Both the position numbers and the translations under genes were made by a program. Under the pieces are notes generated by a model that searched no databases, was not told where the DNA came from, and was given only the letters and a program-made list of their open reading frames with translations. DNA of 5,366 bases, from NCBI GenBank assembly GCA_012511925.1, contig JAAZFD010000126.1, positions 1 through 5,366 of the forward strand. Reading direction: 5' to 3'. Shown piece after piece: positions 1-5,366 of the stretch (position 1 is its first letter; each line of letters begins with the position of its first letter). The DNA is from Clostridiales bacterium. GTDB lineage: Bacteria; Bacillota; Clostridia; Christensenellales; CAG-138.

Positions 1-2890
1 GCCCATGCTGCTCCGGTCCTAATAGGTTTCCTGCACCACGAATTTGCAAATCACGCAACGCAAATTTATGACCCATGCCAAGTTTTGTGAACTCCCGAAT
101 AGCCATAAGCCTTTTTTGCGCTACCTCGGTGAAAACCTTGTTTTGTTGGAATGTAAAATAAGCAAAGCCTAACCTTGTGCTTCTGCCAACCCTGCCTTTT
201 AGCTGGTATAATTGCGACAAACCAAACTTGTCTGCATCGTAGATAATAATAGTGTTTACATTTGCTATATCAAGCCCGTTTTCTATGATTGTACTGCACA
301 AAAGCACGTCAAATTCACCCTCTAAAAATTCAAGCATGGTAGCTTCTAATTCGTGCTTTGGCATCTGTCCATGCGCTTGCTTAATGCGAATATCGGGTAG
401 TAGCTTTCTGAGATACAAAAGAAATCTATCCATATTTCTAACATTATTGTATAGGAAAAACACCTGACCGCCCCTTGCAACCTCTTTTTTGATTGCCTCT
501 ATTGCCAAGGTATCAGAGTATTCCATAACGAAGGTTTGCACAGGCTAGCGTGTTTCGGGTGGTGTTTCAGTAACGGATCCATCTCGTATCCCGATTAAGG
601 ACATATGCAGGGTACGGGGAATCGGAGTAGCCGTAAGCGCTAAAACATCAACAGATTTTTTAAGCTCTTTTATTTGCTCCTTATGCCCCACGCCAAACCT
701 TTGCTCTTCGTCAATTATTAGCAAGCCTAAGTCCTTGAACTTAACATCCTTTGAAAGCATTCTGTGTGTGCCTACTAAAATATCGATACTGCCATCCTTT
801 AGCCTTTTTAGCGTTTCGTCTTGCTCTTTTTTGGTCTTGAACCTCGAAATATAGTCAACGGTAATAGGAAATCCCATAAACCTTGTTTTCAGTGTGTTGT
901 AATGTTGATGCGCAAGTATGGTTGTGGGAACTAAAAGCGCAACCTGCTTAGAGTCCTGCGCCGCCTTGAAAGCCATACGCAATGCAACCTCGGTTTTTCC
1001 AAAGCCAACATCACCGCAAAGCAGCCTATCCATGATTTTGGGGGATTCCATATCCTCCTTTATCTCCTCTGCGGCTGTTAGCTGGTCGGGCGTTTCTTCG
1101 TAGGGGAATGAATTCTCCAGCTCCCTTTGCCAAACCGTATCGCTTGAGTACGCATAGCCCTTTTTGTTAATTCGCTCTGCATAAAGCTGTATTAAATCAA
1201 AAGCCAAAGCCTTAACGCTGTTGCTAACACGGCTAACCGTTCTTTGCCATTCGCCACTGCCTAAGCGTGAGAGGGTAGGGGTAGCCCCATCATCAGCGCC
1301 CATGTATTTTTGAACCTTGTCGAGCTGGTCTGTGGGTATGTATAGCTTGTCGGACAAATGATACTGCAACACAATGTAATCACGAGTTTTGGAATCAGCC
1401 GTTATCGTTTCTACGCCCAAATACTTGCCTATCCCATGCACCTCATGTACGATATAGTCGCCAACATTCAGCGTATCAACCGTAAGTCTTTCAGCGGCAG
1501 ACTTTTTTGAAGCCTTTGAAACAGGCTTTTTATAGCTTTGCGAATACAACTCAGCTTCGGTAATAACCGCAAATCTGTACTCCCTGTATTCAAAGCCCTG
1601 CGGCAGCGACCTAGGGATTATTACGCACTCGTTATCAGAAACCTTTGGAACCTCGCTATAGCTTGCATAAATACCGTTAGAGGTTAAATTGCTGTGCAGA
1701 TGCTTTGCGTACTCCCCTGCAAAAATCATAACCCTATATCCGCTATGCCTGTATGAAATCAAGTCGGAATACAGCATATTTTCGTTGTTGTGATAGCTTG
1801 TCATATTCCTTGCATCGAACTGAATCAATTCTTTTGGTCGGATTTGGTTGAATGTTTGTGTGAACATAAAAAACATAATTGTCCGTCCACTGTCTATCAA
1901 ACCTATGGCTTCGCTTGGAGTGAAAAGTAGCTTCCACAAAAAAGTATGGTTAGGGCTTTGCTCCAAAACAGATTCAACGCTTGCAACAAAAATCTCATAC
2001 TCTGCCCGTAAGCTATCAACCAACCTTGCTGGCTCATCTAAAAATATAATTCTGTCCTTTGGCAAATAATCTAAAATTGAGGATTCGTTCTCATACATCA
2101 AGGGTAAAAAGCGTGAAATCTCACCGCTAATATCGTTGCGTTCAAAGCCCTGCGCCAGCTTTTTATCAATGCGTAAAAGTTTTTTTGCAGTATTGCTTCG
2201 AACCTCGTCAGATATAGGCACTTCCGAATACGGGTAAACCATACAAAGCTCTACATTTTCAATAGAGCGTTGGCTGTCTATGTCGAATGTTCGCATGGTG
2301 TCAATTTCGTCGTCCCAGAACTCGATTCGATACGGCAAGTCATAATTTATAGGATATACATCAAGTCTGCCGCCACGCACCGCAAACTGCCCCTTTGTCT
2401 CGCAAACATCGCTTCGTGAATAGCCTGCCGCAACCAATCTGCTAATAAGCTGGTATAAATCGTAGCTTTCGCCTGCTTTTAACTCAATTCTGCTGTTCAC
2501 AAGTGCATCTTTTGGAGCAAGCTTTTGCATCAATGTTTCGGCACTAACAAGCACTACGCAATTAAACCCTGAAACAATTTGCATAAGCACTTCTATGCGC
2601 TTTCTCGTTGTACCCCCAAACGCATAAACATTATCGAATGTTAGACTTTTCGATGGAAAGTGCAACACAGGCGTGGAATACGCCTTCAAGCTCTCCTCAA
2701 ACTTAATACAATCTGAATCCGTAGGCAAGCAATATAAAATCGTTTTTTTAGTATCAAAAAAAAGACCGCTTATGATATGTGCCTTATGCGCTTCACCTAA
2801 TCCAAAAACGCTAATAGGACCTTGTTCGTTACTTACAAGGTCAACAATTCTTTTATATTTATCAAAGCTGTTCAGAAGGGTTAGTGGCAA
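1..2890 (-). CDS. mfd: Transcription-repair coupling factor Mfd, 3' end outside window, interrupted by in-frame TAG
   Basis: Mfd is a cytoplasmic DNA translocase that removes RNA polymerase stalled at lesions and recruits UvrA. Numbered from the TTG at 2890, the N-terminal ~330 residues are the UvrB-like module (KGQFAVRGGRLDVYP near 166-180). The RNA-polymerase interaction domain lies near 471-541 (VGDYIVHEVHGIGKYLG). Translocase lobe 1 has Walker A GDVGFGKT (626-633), DEEQ (727-730) and LTATPIPRTL (752-761). At codon 782 (547-545) there is an in-frame TAG after ETPPETR. The same frame then continues without a stop to the left edge with lobe 2: PVQTFVMEY, HGQMPK, STIIENGLDIAN, QLKGRVGRS and the relay motif REFTKLGMGHK...RDLQIRGAGNLLG. 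The UvrA-binding C-terminal domain would lie beyond the window. The start is set by GAGG six bases before TTG 2890; a GTG at 2977 has no visible RBS and would add 29 Arg/Ser-rich residues read over the pth tail. Identity is certain; whether full-length protein is made is not. Confidence 0.93.
545..547 (-). other. In-frame amber (TAG) codon inside mfd
   Basis: The minus strand reads CGC TAG CCT GTG CAA ACC, giving PPETR-stop-PVQT. Frame is the same before and after, so this is a substitution rather than an indel. As I recall them, Mfd homologues have a variable, often aromatic, residue here (B. subtilis reads PPENRFPVQT). A Tyr codon (TAT or TAC) is one base away from TAG. Termination here would yield a 781-residue protein with no second RecA lobe and therefore no working motor. 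Confidence 0.95.
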
Positions 2891-3500
2891 CTTGTTCCTC
2901 GCTTTGCTCCTTGCTGTCGGTAGGCTTAGGCTTTTTCGGCTTCTTGTTGTATAGCTCCTGTGCCTTTGACAGCTCACCGCTTAAAATCATCTCAACTGCA
3001 TTTGCGGCAGCTTTTAGTGAATCAAGGAGCACTTCAAGCTCGTCATCCTTAGGCTTGCCAAGCACATGAGAAACCATATTAAGCTCGCCCTCTGGTTTTC
3101 CTATGCCTACTCGCACTCTCAAAAAGTAATCATATCAAAGCTGATAAATAATTGAACGCATACCGTGGTGGCTTCCCGGGCTTCCACGTTCTCTTATCCT
3201 AATATTCCCCAATGGCAAATCCACATCGTCATAAATCACTATCAGTTCGTTAGGCTCGCATTTGTACCAGCTTATAAGCTCGGAAACGCTATTGCCCGAA
3301 AGGTTCATGAATGTTTGCGGCTTAGCTAACACAACCTTTTGGTTGTTTACTCTGCCCTCGCCGATAAGTGCATGCTTAAAACTCTTTGCTATGTCTATGT
3401 CAAACTTGTTTGCCAACAGGTCAAGCGTTAAAAAACCCATGTTGTGGCGCGTTCTCTCATATTCTCTTCCGGGATTTCCTAAGCCTATTACTAAATACAT
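2862..3500 (-). CDS. pth: Peptidyl-tRNA hydrolase Pth, interrupted by in-frame TGA
   Basis: Pth cleaves the ester bond of peptidyl-tRNAs released from ribosomes, recycling tRNA in the cytosol; it is essential in most bacteria tested. The frame encodes 212 codons plus stop, with a TGA at codon 122. The first part holds GLGNPG (N9), TRHNMGF with catalytic His19, TFMNLSG (N66) and YDDVDLPLG (D91). After the TGA the same frame gives RVRVGIGKPEG and NMVSHVLGKP, the normal C-terminal half, then a Lys/Pro-rich and acidic tail (about 183-212) beyond the usual ~190-residue family length. The segment GSHHGM carries His112 where E. coli Asn114 aligns (usual form GGHNG or GSHNG). Start: ATG 3500 with GGAG four bases upstream (3508-3505). 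The gene has its own promoter and a structured leader, and overlaps mfd. A product ending at residue 121 would lack the last core strand and C-terminal helix and is unlikely to be active. Confidence 0.93.
2888..2900 (-). promoter_or_regulatory. Ribosome binding site and TTG start of mfd, inside the pth 3' end
   Basis: On the minus strand GAGG (2900-2897), a six-base spacer AACAAG, then TTG (2890-2888). No ATG or GTG occurs in the mfd frame between GTG 2977 and the first well-conserved residues, so the start is non-AUG unless the upstream GTG is used. The site lies within pth, whose stop is at 2864-2862, giving a 29-nt overlap and probable translational coupling. A CTG at 2875 is a less likely alternative. 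Confidence 0.65.
3135..3137 (-). other. In-frame opal (TGA) codon inside pth
   Basis: The minus strand reads TAT CAG CTT TGA TAT GAT TAC TTT, giving IIYQL-stop-YDYF, then RVRVGIG. Gapless alignment to B. subtilis Pth (QHLGTSEFNRIRIGIG, from memory) puts the stop opposite Gly; GGA to TGA is a single base change. Selenocysteine is implausible because the family has no Cys at this position. The next possible start, TTG 3122, has no Shine-Dalgarno sequence. Confidence 0.95.
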
Positions 3501-3518
3501 ATTACTCCAAACACTTTA

Positions 3519-3551
3519 AGCAACATACCTAAATTTAGGGGGTATGTTGCT
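3519..3551 (-). promoter_or_regulatory. Long hairpin in the pth leader
   Basis: AGCAACATACC (3519-3529) is perfectly complementary to GGTATGTTGCT (3541-3551): an 11-bp stem. The interior contains the palindrome CCTAAATTTAGG (3528-3539), so an alternative form has a 9-bp lower stem, a GG bulge and a CCT/AGG upper stem. In the direction of pth transcription it is followed by TTAAAGTG, not a U-tract, so it does not look like an intrinsic terminator. It ends 10 nt before the pth Shine-Dalgarno sequence. Confidence 0.75.
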
Positions 3552-3562
3552 AAATATTTTTC

Positions 3563-3580
3563 AAAGTGAAATCTCACTTT
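3563..3580 (-). promoter_or_regulatory. Short hairpin at the extreme 5' end of the pth leader
   Basis: A perfect 7-bp stem, AAAGTGA/TCACTTT, with a 4-nt loop. From the predicted start of transcription near 3584 it would begin about 4 nt into the RNA, a position where stem-loops in Firmicutes often protect mRNA from 5'-dependent decay (inference). On the minus strand it is followed by GAAAAATATTT, so it is not an obvious terminator for mltG. On the plus strand a short T-run (3578-3582) follows, but no plus-strand gene lies upstream. Confidence 0.65.
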
Positions 3581-3590
3581 TTGTTACCCT

Positions 3591-3619
3591 ATTATATTAT
3601 TACCAATTATCCCTGTAAA
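3591..3619 (-). promoter_or_regulatory. Predicted SigA-type promoter of pth-mfd
   Basis: The minus strand carries TTTACA (3619-3614, five of six matches to the -35 consensus), a 17-bp spacer and a perfect TATAAT (3596-3591). The -35 overlaps the Glu-Leu-Tyr-Arg codons near the end of mltG, and the spacer contains the mltG stop. Predicted transcription start is near 3584, giving a leader of about 84 nt that contains both hairpins. It allows pth-mfd to be transcribed independently of ylbF-mltG; read-through from mltG may add to it, since no clear terminator separates them. Confidence 0.75.
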
Positions 3620-4760
3620 GCTCTATATTTTTGTTGTGCTCTTCCAAGGTTTTTGCATAAGCCAACGCACCGGTCTTCTTATCCTTTAAGCAGAAATAGA
3701 AGTAACCGCCCGTTACATACTCTGTATCGGGGTTAAGTGCCGAATCAATCGCCTGCTTACCGGGATTACAAATAGGTAATGTAACACCCTTATTAACATA
3801 AGTATTGTATGGGGAATCCACTTGCTTCTCCTCTTCGGAGTAAAGCAACTTTCTATCGTTTTCTCTGAAAATATACGCTAAGGGAGCATCGGATTGCAGC
3901 TTCATATCATTGTTAAGCCTGTTATGGAACACAGAAGAAACCCTATAGAAGTCCTCTTTAACAACGGCTTCACGCTCTATTATTGTAGCTAATGCAATTA
4001 CTTCGTCAATGCTCATACCCCTTTGAGCTGCAATTTCAGAAAAATCAACCTCGCCGTCAAAGAAAACATTTTCAAAGCGGTCAAGCATCTTTGTAATTAT
4101 ATCCTCGGTTGTAGCATTCATGAAGAAATCGTATGTGTCGGGGAACAAATAGCCCTCAAGCACATAGTATCTTTCGGTATCGGAATCGATTATCGCTTCT
4201 ATGAAAGAATATTTTGTGAAATTAGTTCCGCTTTTGCAGAGTTCCAAGAACCTTTCCTTATCAAACTGAATTTCACTTTTAGCAAGAATCTCCGCAATGC
4301 CCTCAACGGTTGTACCCTCTGGAATGGTAACTCTGTCGGAGGGAATGTTAGTACCGCCCTTACACAGCACATCAATTATTGTAGGAACATCCATATTCTT
4401 TGAAAGAAAATACGTGCCAGCTCTTAGCTCCTTGGATTTTCCCATAAAGTCAACATAAATCTTGAAAACTGCCTTGTTGGTTATAAGCCCCTTTTGCCCC
4501 TCACCGCATGCTTCAAACAGATGCTTTGCAATGGTTGAAGCACCCCAACCGCTTTCAATAGTGAACTCAATCGGAGTGGCATCGTTCGCATCAACTGGTG
4601 AAAGGTATTTATGAATCATTATGGAGACAGTCAAATAGATTCCGCCAAATGCAATCAATACGCTAAGAAGAAGTATAGCGACAGGTCTTGCCGTTTGCCA
4701 AACCTTTCGTATTTTTTTTTGATTAGCAGTCAAAGCTGCCTTGGGCTTTTTTTCGTTCAT
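3600..4760 (-). CDS. mltG: Endolytic murein transglycosylase MltG (YceG-like)
   Basis: MltG is a membrane-anchored lytic transglycosylase that cuts nascent glycan strands during peptidoglycan synthesis and so helps set their length. The 386-residue protein has a short basic cytoplasmic N-terminus, one membrane segment (about 26-49) and an external LysM-like region followed by the YceG catalytic domain. Visible landmarks are IPEGTT (147-152), LEGYLFPDTY (201-210), LATIIEREA with the catalytic Glu at 262 (equivalent to E. coli Glu218), FHNRLNNDMKLQSDAP (278-293), SPYNTY (316-321) and AKTLEEHNKN near the C-terminus. The loop usually written GLPPGPIxNPG reads GVTLPICNPG here, one residue shorter and without the PPG. 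The start is ATG 4760, one base after the ylbF stop, with GAGG six bases upstream; TTG 4772 is in frame but overlaps that RBS. The gene ends in tandem TAA TAA. It appears intact and co-transcribed with ylbF. Confidence 0.95.
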   Translation of the reverse strand: MNEKKPKAALTANQKKIRKVWQTARPVAILLLSVLIAFGGIYLTVSIMIHKYLSPVDANDATPIEFTIESGWGASTIAKHLFEACGEGQKGLITNKAVFKIYVDFMGKSKELRAGTYFLSKNMDVPTIIDVLCKGGTNIPSDRVTIPEGTTVEGIAEILAKSEIQFDKERFLELCKSGTNFTKYSFIEAIIDSDTERYYVLEGYLFPDTYDFFMNATTEDIITKMLDRFENVFFDGEVDFSEIAAQRGMSIDEVIALATIIEREAVVKEDFYRVSSVFHNRLNNDMKLQSDAPLAYIFRENDRKLLYSEEEKQVDSPYNTYVNKGVTLPICNPGKQAIDSALNPDTEYVTGGYFYFCLKDKKTGALAYAKTLEEHNKNIELYRDNW

Positions 4761-4770
4761 ACTATGCCTC
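4758..4770 (-). promoter_or_regulatory. RBS that sets the mltG start, inside the ylbF 3' end
   Basis: On the minus strand GAGG (4770-4767), six bases, then ATG (4760-4758). The ribosome binding site uses the last codons of ylbF, and the ylbF TAG (4764-4762) lies in the spacer, which suggests translational coupling. This supports ATG 4760 over the in-frame TTG at 4772, which overlaps the GAGG itself. Confidence 0.75.
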
Positions 4771-5103
4771 AAGCATGCTTAAATCTAATTCAATAGCCTC
4801 AGCAATGATTTTATATATATCGCTAACAACTCGGTTAAGCCTAAATTCTGCTATTAAATAATCTGATGCTTCACGATTCATCTGCAAAAGTTCGCCAACT
4901 TTTTTTAGCTGCTCAATCTTTTCATCGTCTTTTTTGCCTGTGTATGCCATGGACTGCACCTCAATTTGCAGCTTGTGATAGTCTTTTAATAGGGCAACGG
5001 TTGTTTCGTTCTCCTTTACCTTTTCCGATGAGGCACGAAACTCTTTGTATTCTTCGCTATCTTTTAATTCCTGCGCTAATTTTTTTGCTGTATCGTAAGT
5101 CAT
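4762..5103 (-). CDS. YlbF/YmcA-family protein (Com_YlbF, DUF964)
   Basis: This is a 113-residue, almost wholly helical, charged cytoplasmic protein. Its pattern is that of the YlbF/YmcA family: an N-terminal YDTAKKLAQELKDSEEYKEF helix, a KVKENETTVALLKDYHKLQ segment, a central linker (TGKKDDEKIEQL) and a C-terminal LNRVVSDIYKIIAEAI helix. In B. subtilis YlbF, YmcA and YaaT form a complex that directs RNase Y cleavage of certain mRNAs and affects competence, sporulation and biofilm formation. Whether this single protein does the same here is inference; YlbF and YmcA paralogues cannot be told apart from this sequence alone. ATG 5103 is preceded by GGAGG (5114-5110) with a six-base spacer, and a strong promoter lies just upstream. 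It ends in TAG, one base before the mltG ATG. If TAG were read as sense the protein would gain 13 residues running into mltG, so TAG is probably a true stop in this organism. Confidence 0.87.
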   Translation of the reverse strand: MTYDTAKKLAQELKDSEEYKEFRASSEKVKENETTVALLKDYHKLQIEVQSMAYTGKKDDEKIEQLKKVGELLQMNREASDYLIAEFRLNRVVSDIYKIIAEAIELDLSMLEA

Positions 5104-5137
5104 AACAAACCTCCAAATTACATAAATAATTTAATGA

Positions 5138-5166
5138 ATTATATCACAAAGCGATAAAGCAGTCAA
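5138..5166 (-). promoter_or_regulatory. Predicted SigA-type promoter of ylbF-mltG
   Basis: The minus strand has TTGACT (5166-5161, five of six matches), a 17-bp spacer and a perfect TATAAT (5143-5138). The predicted start of transcription is near 5131, giving a short leader of about 28 nt with the GGAGG ribosome binding site at 5114-5110. This is the strongest promoter in the window by consensus match. Confidence 0.82.
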
Positions 5167-5199
5167 ACACACAGACTATCGAATATATCTTTTTATTAC

Positions 5200-5249
5200 T
5201 TGCTTTTTATTATGGGCATGATTAAAATATAGTTAATTACAATTGGAGG
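5200..5249 (+). promoter_or_regulatory. Possible promoter and RBS of the ferredoxin gene
   Basis: TTGCTT (5200-5205) and TAAAAT (5223-5228) are separated by 17 bp; the -10 matches five of six consensus bases but the -35 only three. An overlapping TATAGT (5228-5233) is an alternative -10 without a good -35. GGAGG (5245-5249) sits eight bases before ATG 5258 and is a clear ribosome binding site. The promoter is much weaker by consensus than the divergent ylbF one. Confidence 0.5.
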
Positions 5250-5257
5250 TTAAACTA

Positions 5258-5366
5258 ATGGCATTTTTTATTAACGAAAACTGTATTTCATGCGGTGCTT
5301 GCGCTTCCGAATGCCCCACAGAAGCTATTTCTGAAGGCGCAGAGCGTTATGTGATTGACCCTGAGA
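5258..5366 (+). CDS. Clostridial-type 4Fe-4S ferredoxin, 3' end outside window
   Basis: The first 36 residues are visible. They carry the motif C9-x2-C12-x2-C15-x3-C19-P, which binds one [4Fe-4S] cluster, in the context CISCGACASECPTEAIS, typical of small bacterial 2[4Fe-4S] ferredoxins of about 55-60 residues. The second cysteine motif would lie beyond the edge, so a larger ferredoxin-domain protein cannot be excluded, although the cluster motif starting at residue 9 fits the small soluble carrier. These proteins shuttle low-potential electrons between enzymes such as pyruvate:ferredoxin oxidoreductase and hydrogenase, which fits an anaerobe. It is transcribed divergently from ylbF with its own GGAGG ribosome binding site; no functional link to the minus-strand genes is evident. 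Confidence 0.9.
   Translation, partial: MAFFINENCISCGACASECPTEAISEGAERYVIDPE

Noticed and set aside
1..544. A separate gene for the C-terminal half of Mfd, with reinitiation after the TAG
   Set aside because: GTG 541 and ATG 526 follow the stop in frame, but neither has a Shine-Dalgarno sequence, and the protein continues without a gap across the stop as in ordinary Mfd. It is one gene with a nonsense codon.
2891..2977. Upstream GTG start of mfd at 2977
   Set aside because: It would add 29 Arg/Ser-rich residues that are just the pth tail read in another frame, and no Shine-Dalgarno sequence precedes it.
2862..3122. A stand-alone small gene starting at TTG 3122
   Set aside because: It is the C-terminal half of Pth in the same frame as the upstream part, without its own ribosome binding site.
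3112..3143. A productive +1 frameshift at the internal CTT TGA of pth
   Set aside because: Although the codon pair matches the prfB slip site, the +1 frame gives only Asp-Met-Ile-Thr-Phe before another TGA, while the conserved Pth sequence continues in the original frame.
3519..3582. Intrinsic terminator of mltG
   Set aside because: Neither hairpin is followed by a U-tract in the minus direction, and both lie downstream of a strong promoter in the expected pth leader.
4023..4403. Plus-strand open frame of 126 codons opposite mltG, and other plus-strand frames opposite mfd and pth
   Set aside because: They lie antisense to well-recognised genes, resemble no family I know and have no convincing ribosome binding site; they are shadows of the real coding strand.
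1..5366. A genome-wide alternative genetic code (UGA=Gly or UAG=sense)
   Set aside because: There is only one internal codon of each kind in about 1,700 codons, Gly is coded by GGN nearly everywhere, and ylbF uses TAG as a sensible terminal stop just before mltG.

Overview
The window reads as chromosomal DNA of a Firmicute, most likely an uncultured member of the Clostridia. This rests on a moderately AT-rich sequence, strong GGAGG/GAGG ribosome binding sites, SigA-type promoters, a YlbF-family protein (a family typical of Firmicutes), a clostridial-type ferredoxin, and a pth-mfd pair, an arrangement common in Firmicutes. No mobile element, CRISPR array, tRNA or rRNA is visible.

Layout, right to left along the minus strand: ylbF (5103-4762) and mltG (4760-3600) are one nucleotide apart and driven by a near-consensus promoter (TTGACT-N17-TATAAT). 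A second near-consensus promoter (TTTACA-N17-TATAAT), whose -35 lies in the last codons of mltG, then drives pth (3500-2862) and mfd (2890 to beyond the left edge), which overlap by 29 nt. The leader of roughly 84 nt before pth carries two tandem hairpins. On the plus strand a ferredoxin gene starts at 5258, diverging from ylbF, and runs off the right edge. The only gene-free stretches are the 99-nt pth leader region and the 154-nt ylbF/ferredoxin divergent region; both are annotated.

Functionally this is housekeeping: YlbF (RNase Y-associated factor), MltG (glycan-strand terminase), Pth (peptidyl-tRNA recycling), Mfd (transcription-coupled repair) and an electron carrier.

The striking point is that both genes of the pth-mfd unit are cut by a single in-frame stop codon with conserved protein on both sides and no frame change: TGA at codon 122 of pth, where Pth proteins commonly have Gly, and TAG at codon 782 of mfd, exactly between the two RecA-like motor lobes. 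The ylbF-mltG unit has no lesion. Roughly 1,700 codons contain only these two internal stops, so wholesale reassignment of TGA or TAG is unlikely. The likely explanations are sequence error or strain-level mixture, early gene decay, or low-level nonsense suppression. I do not see a clear novel system beyond this and the structured pth leader.
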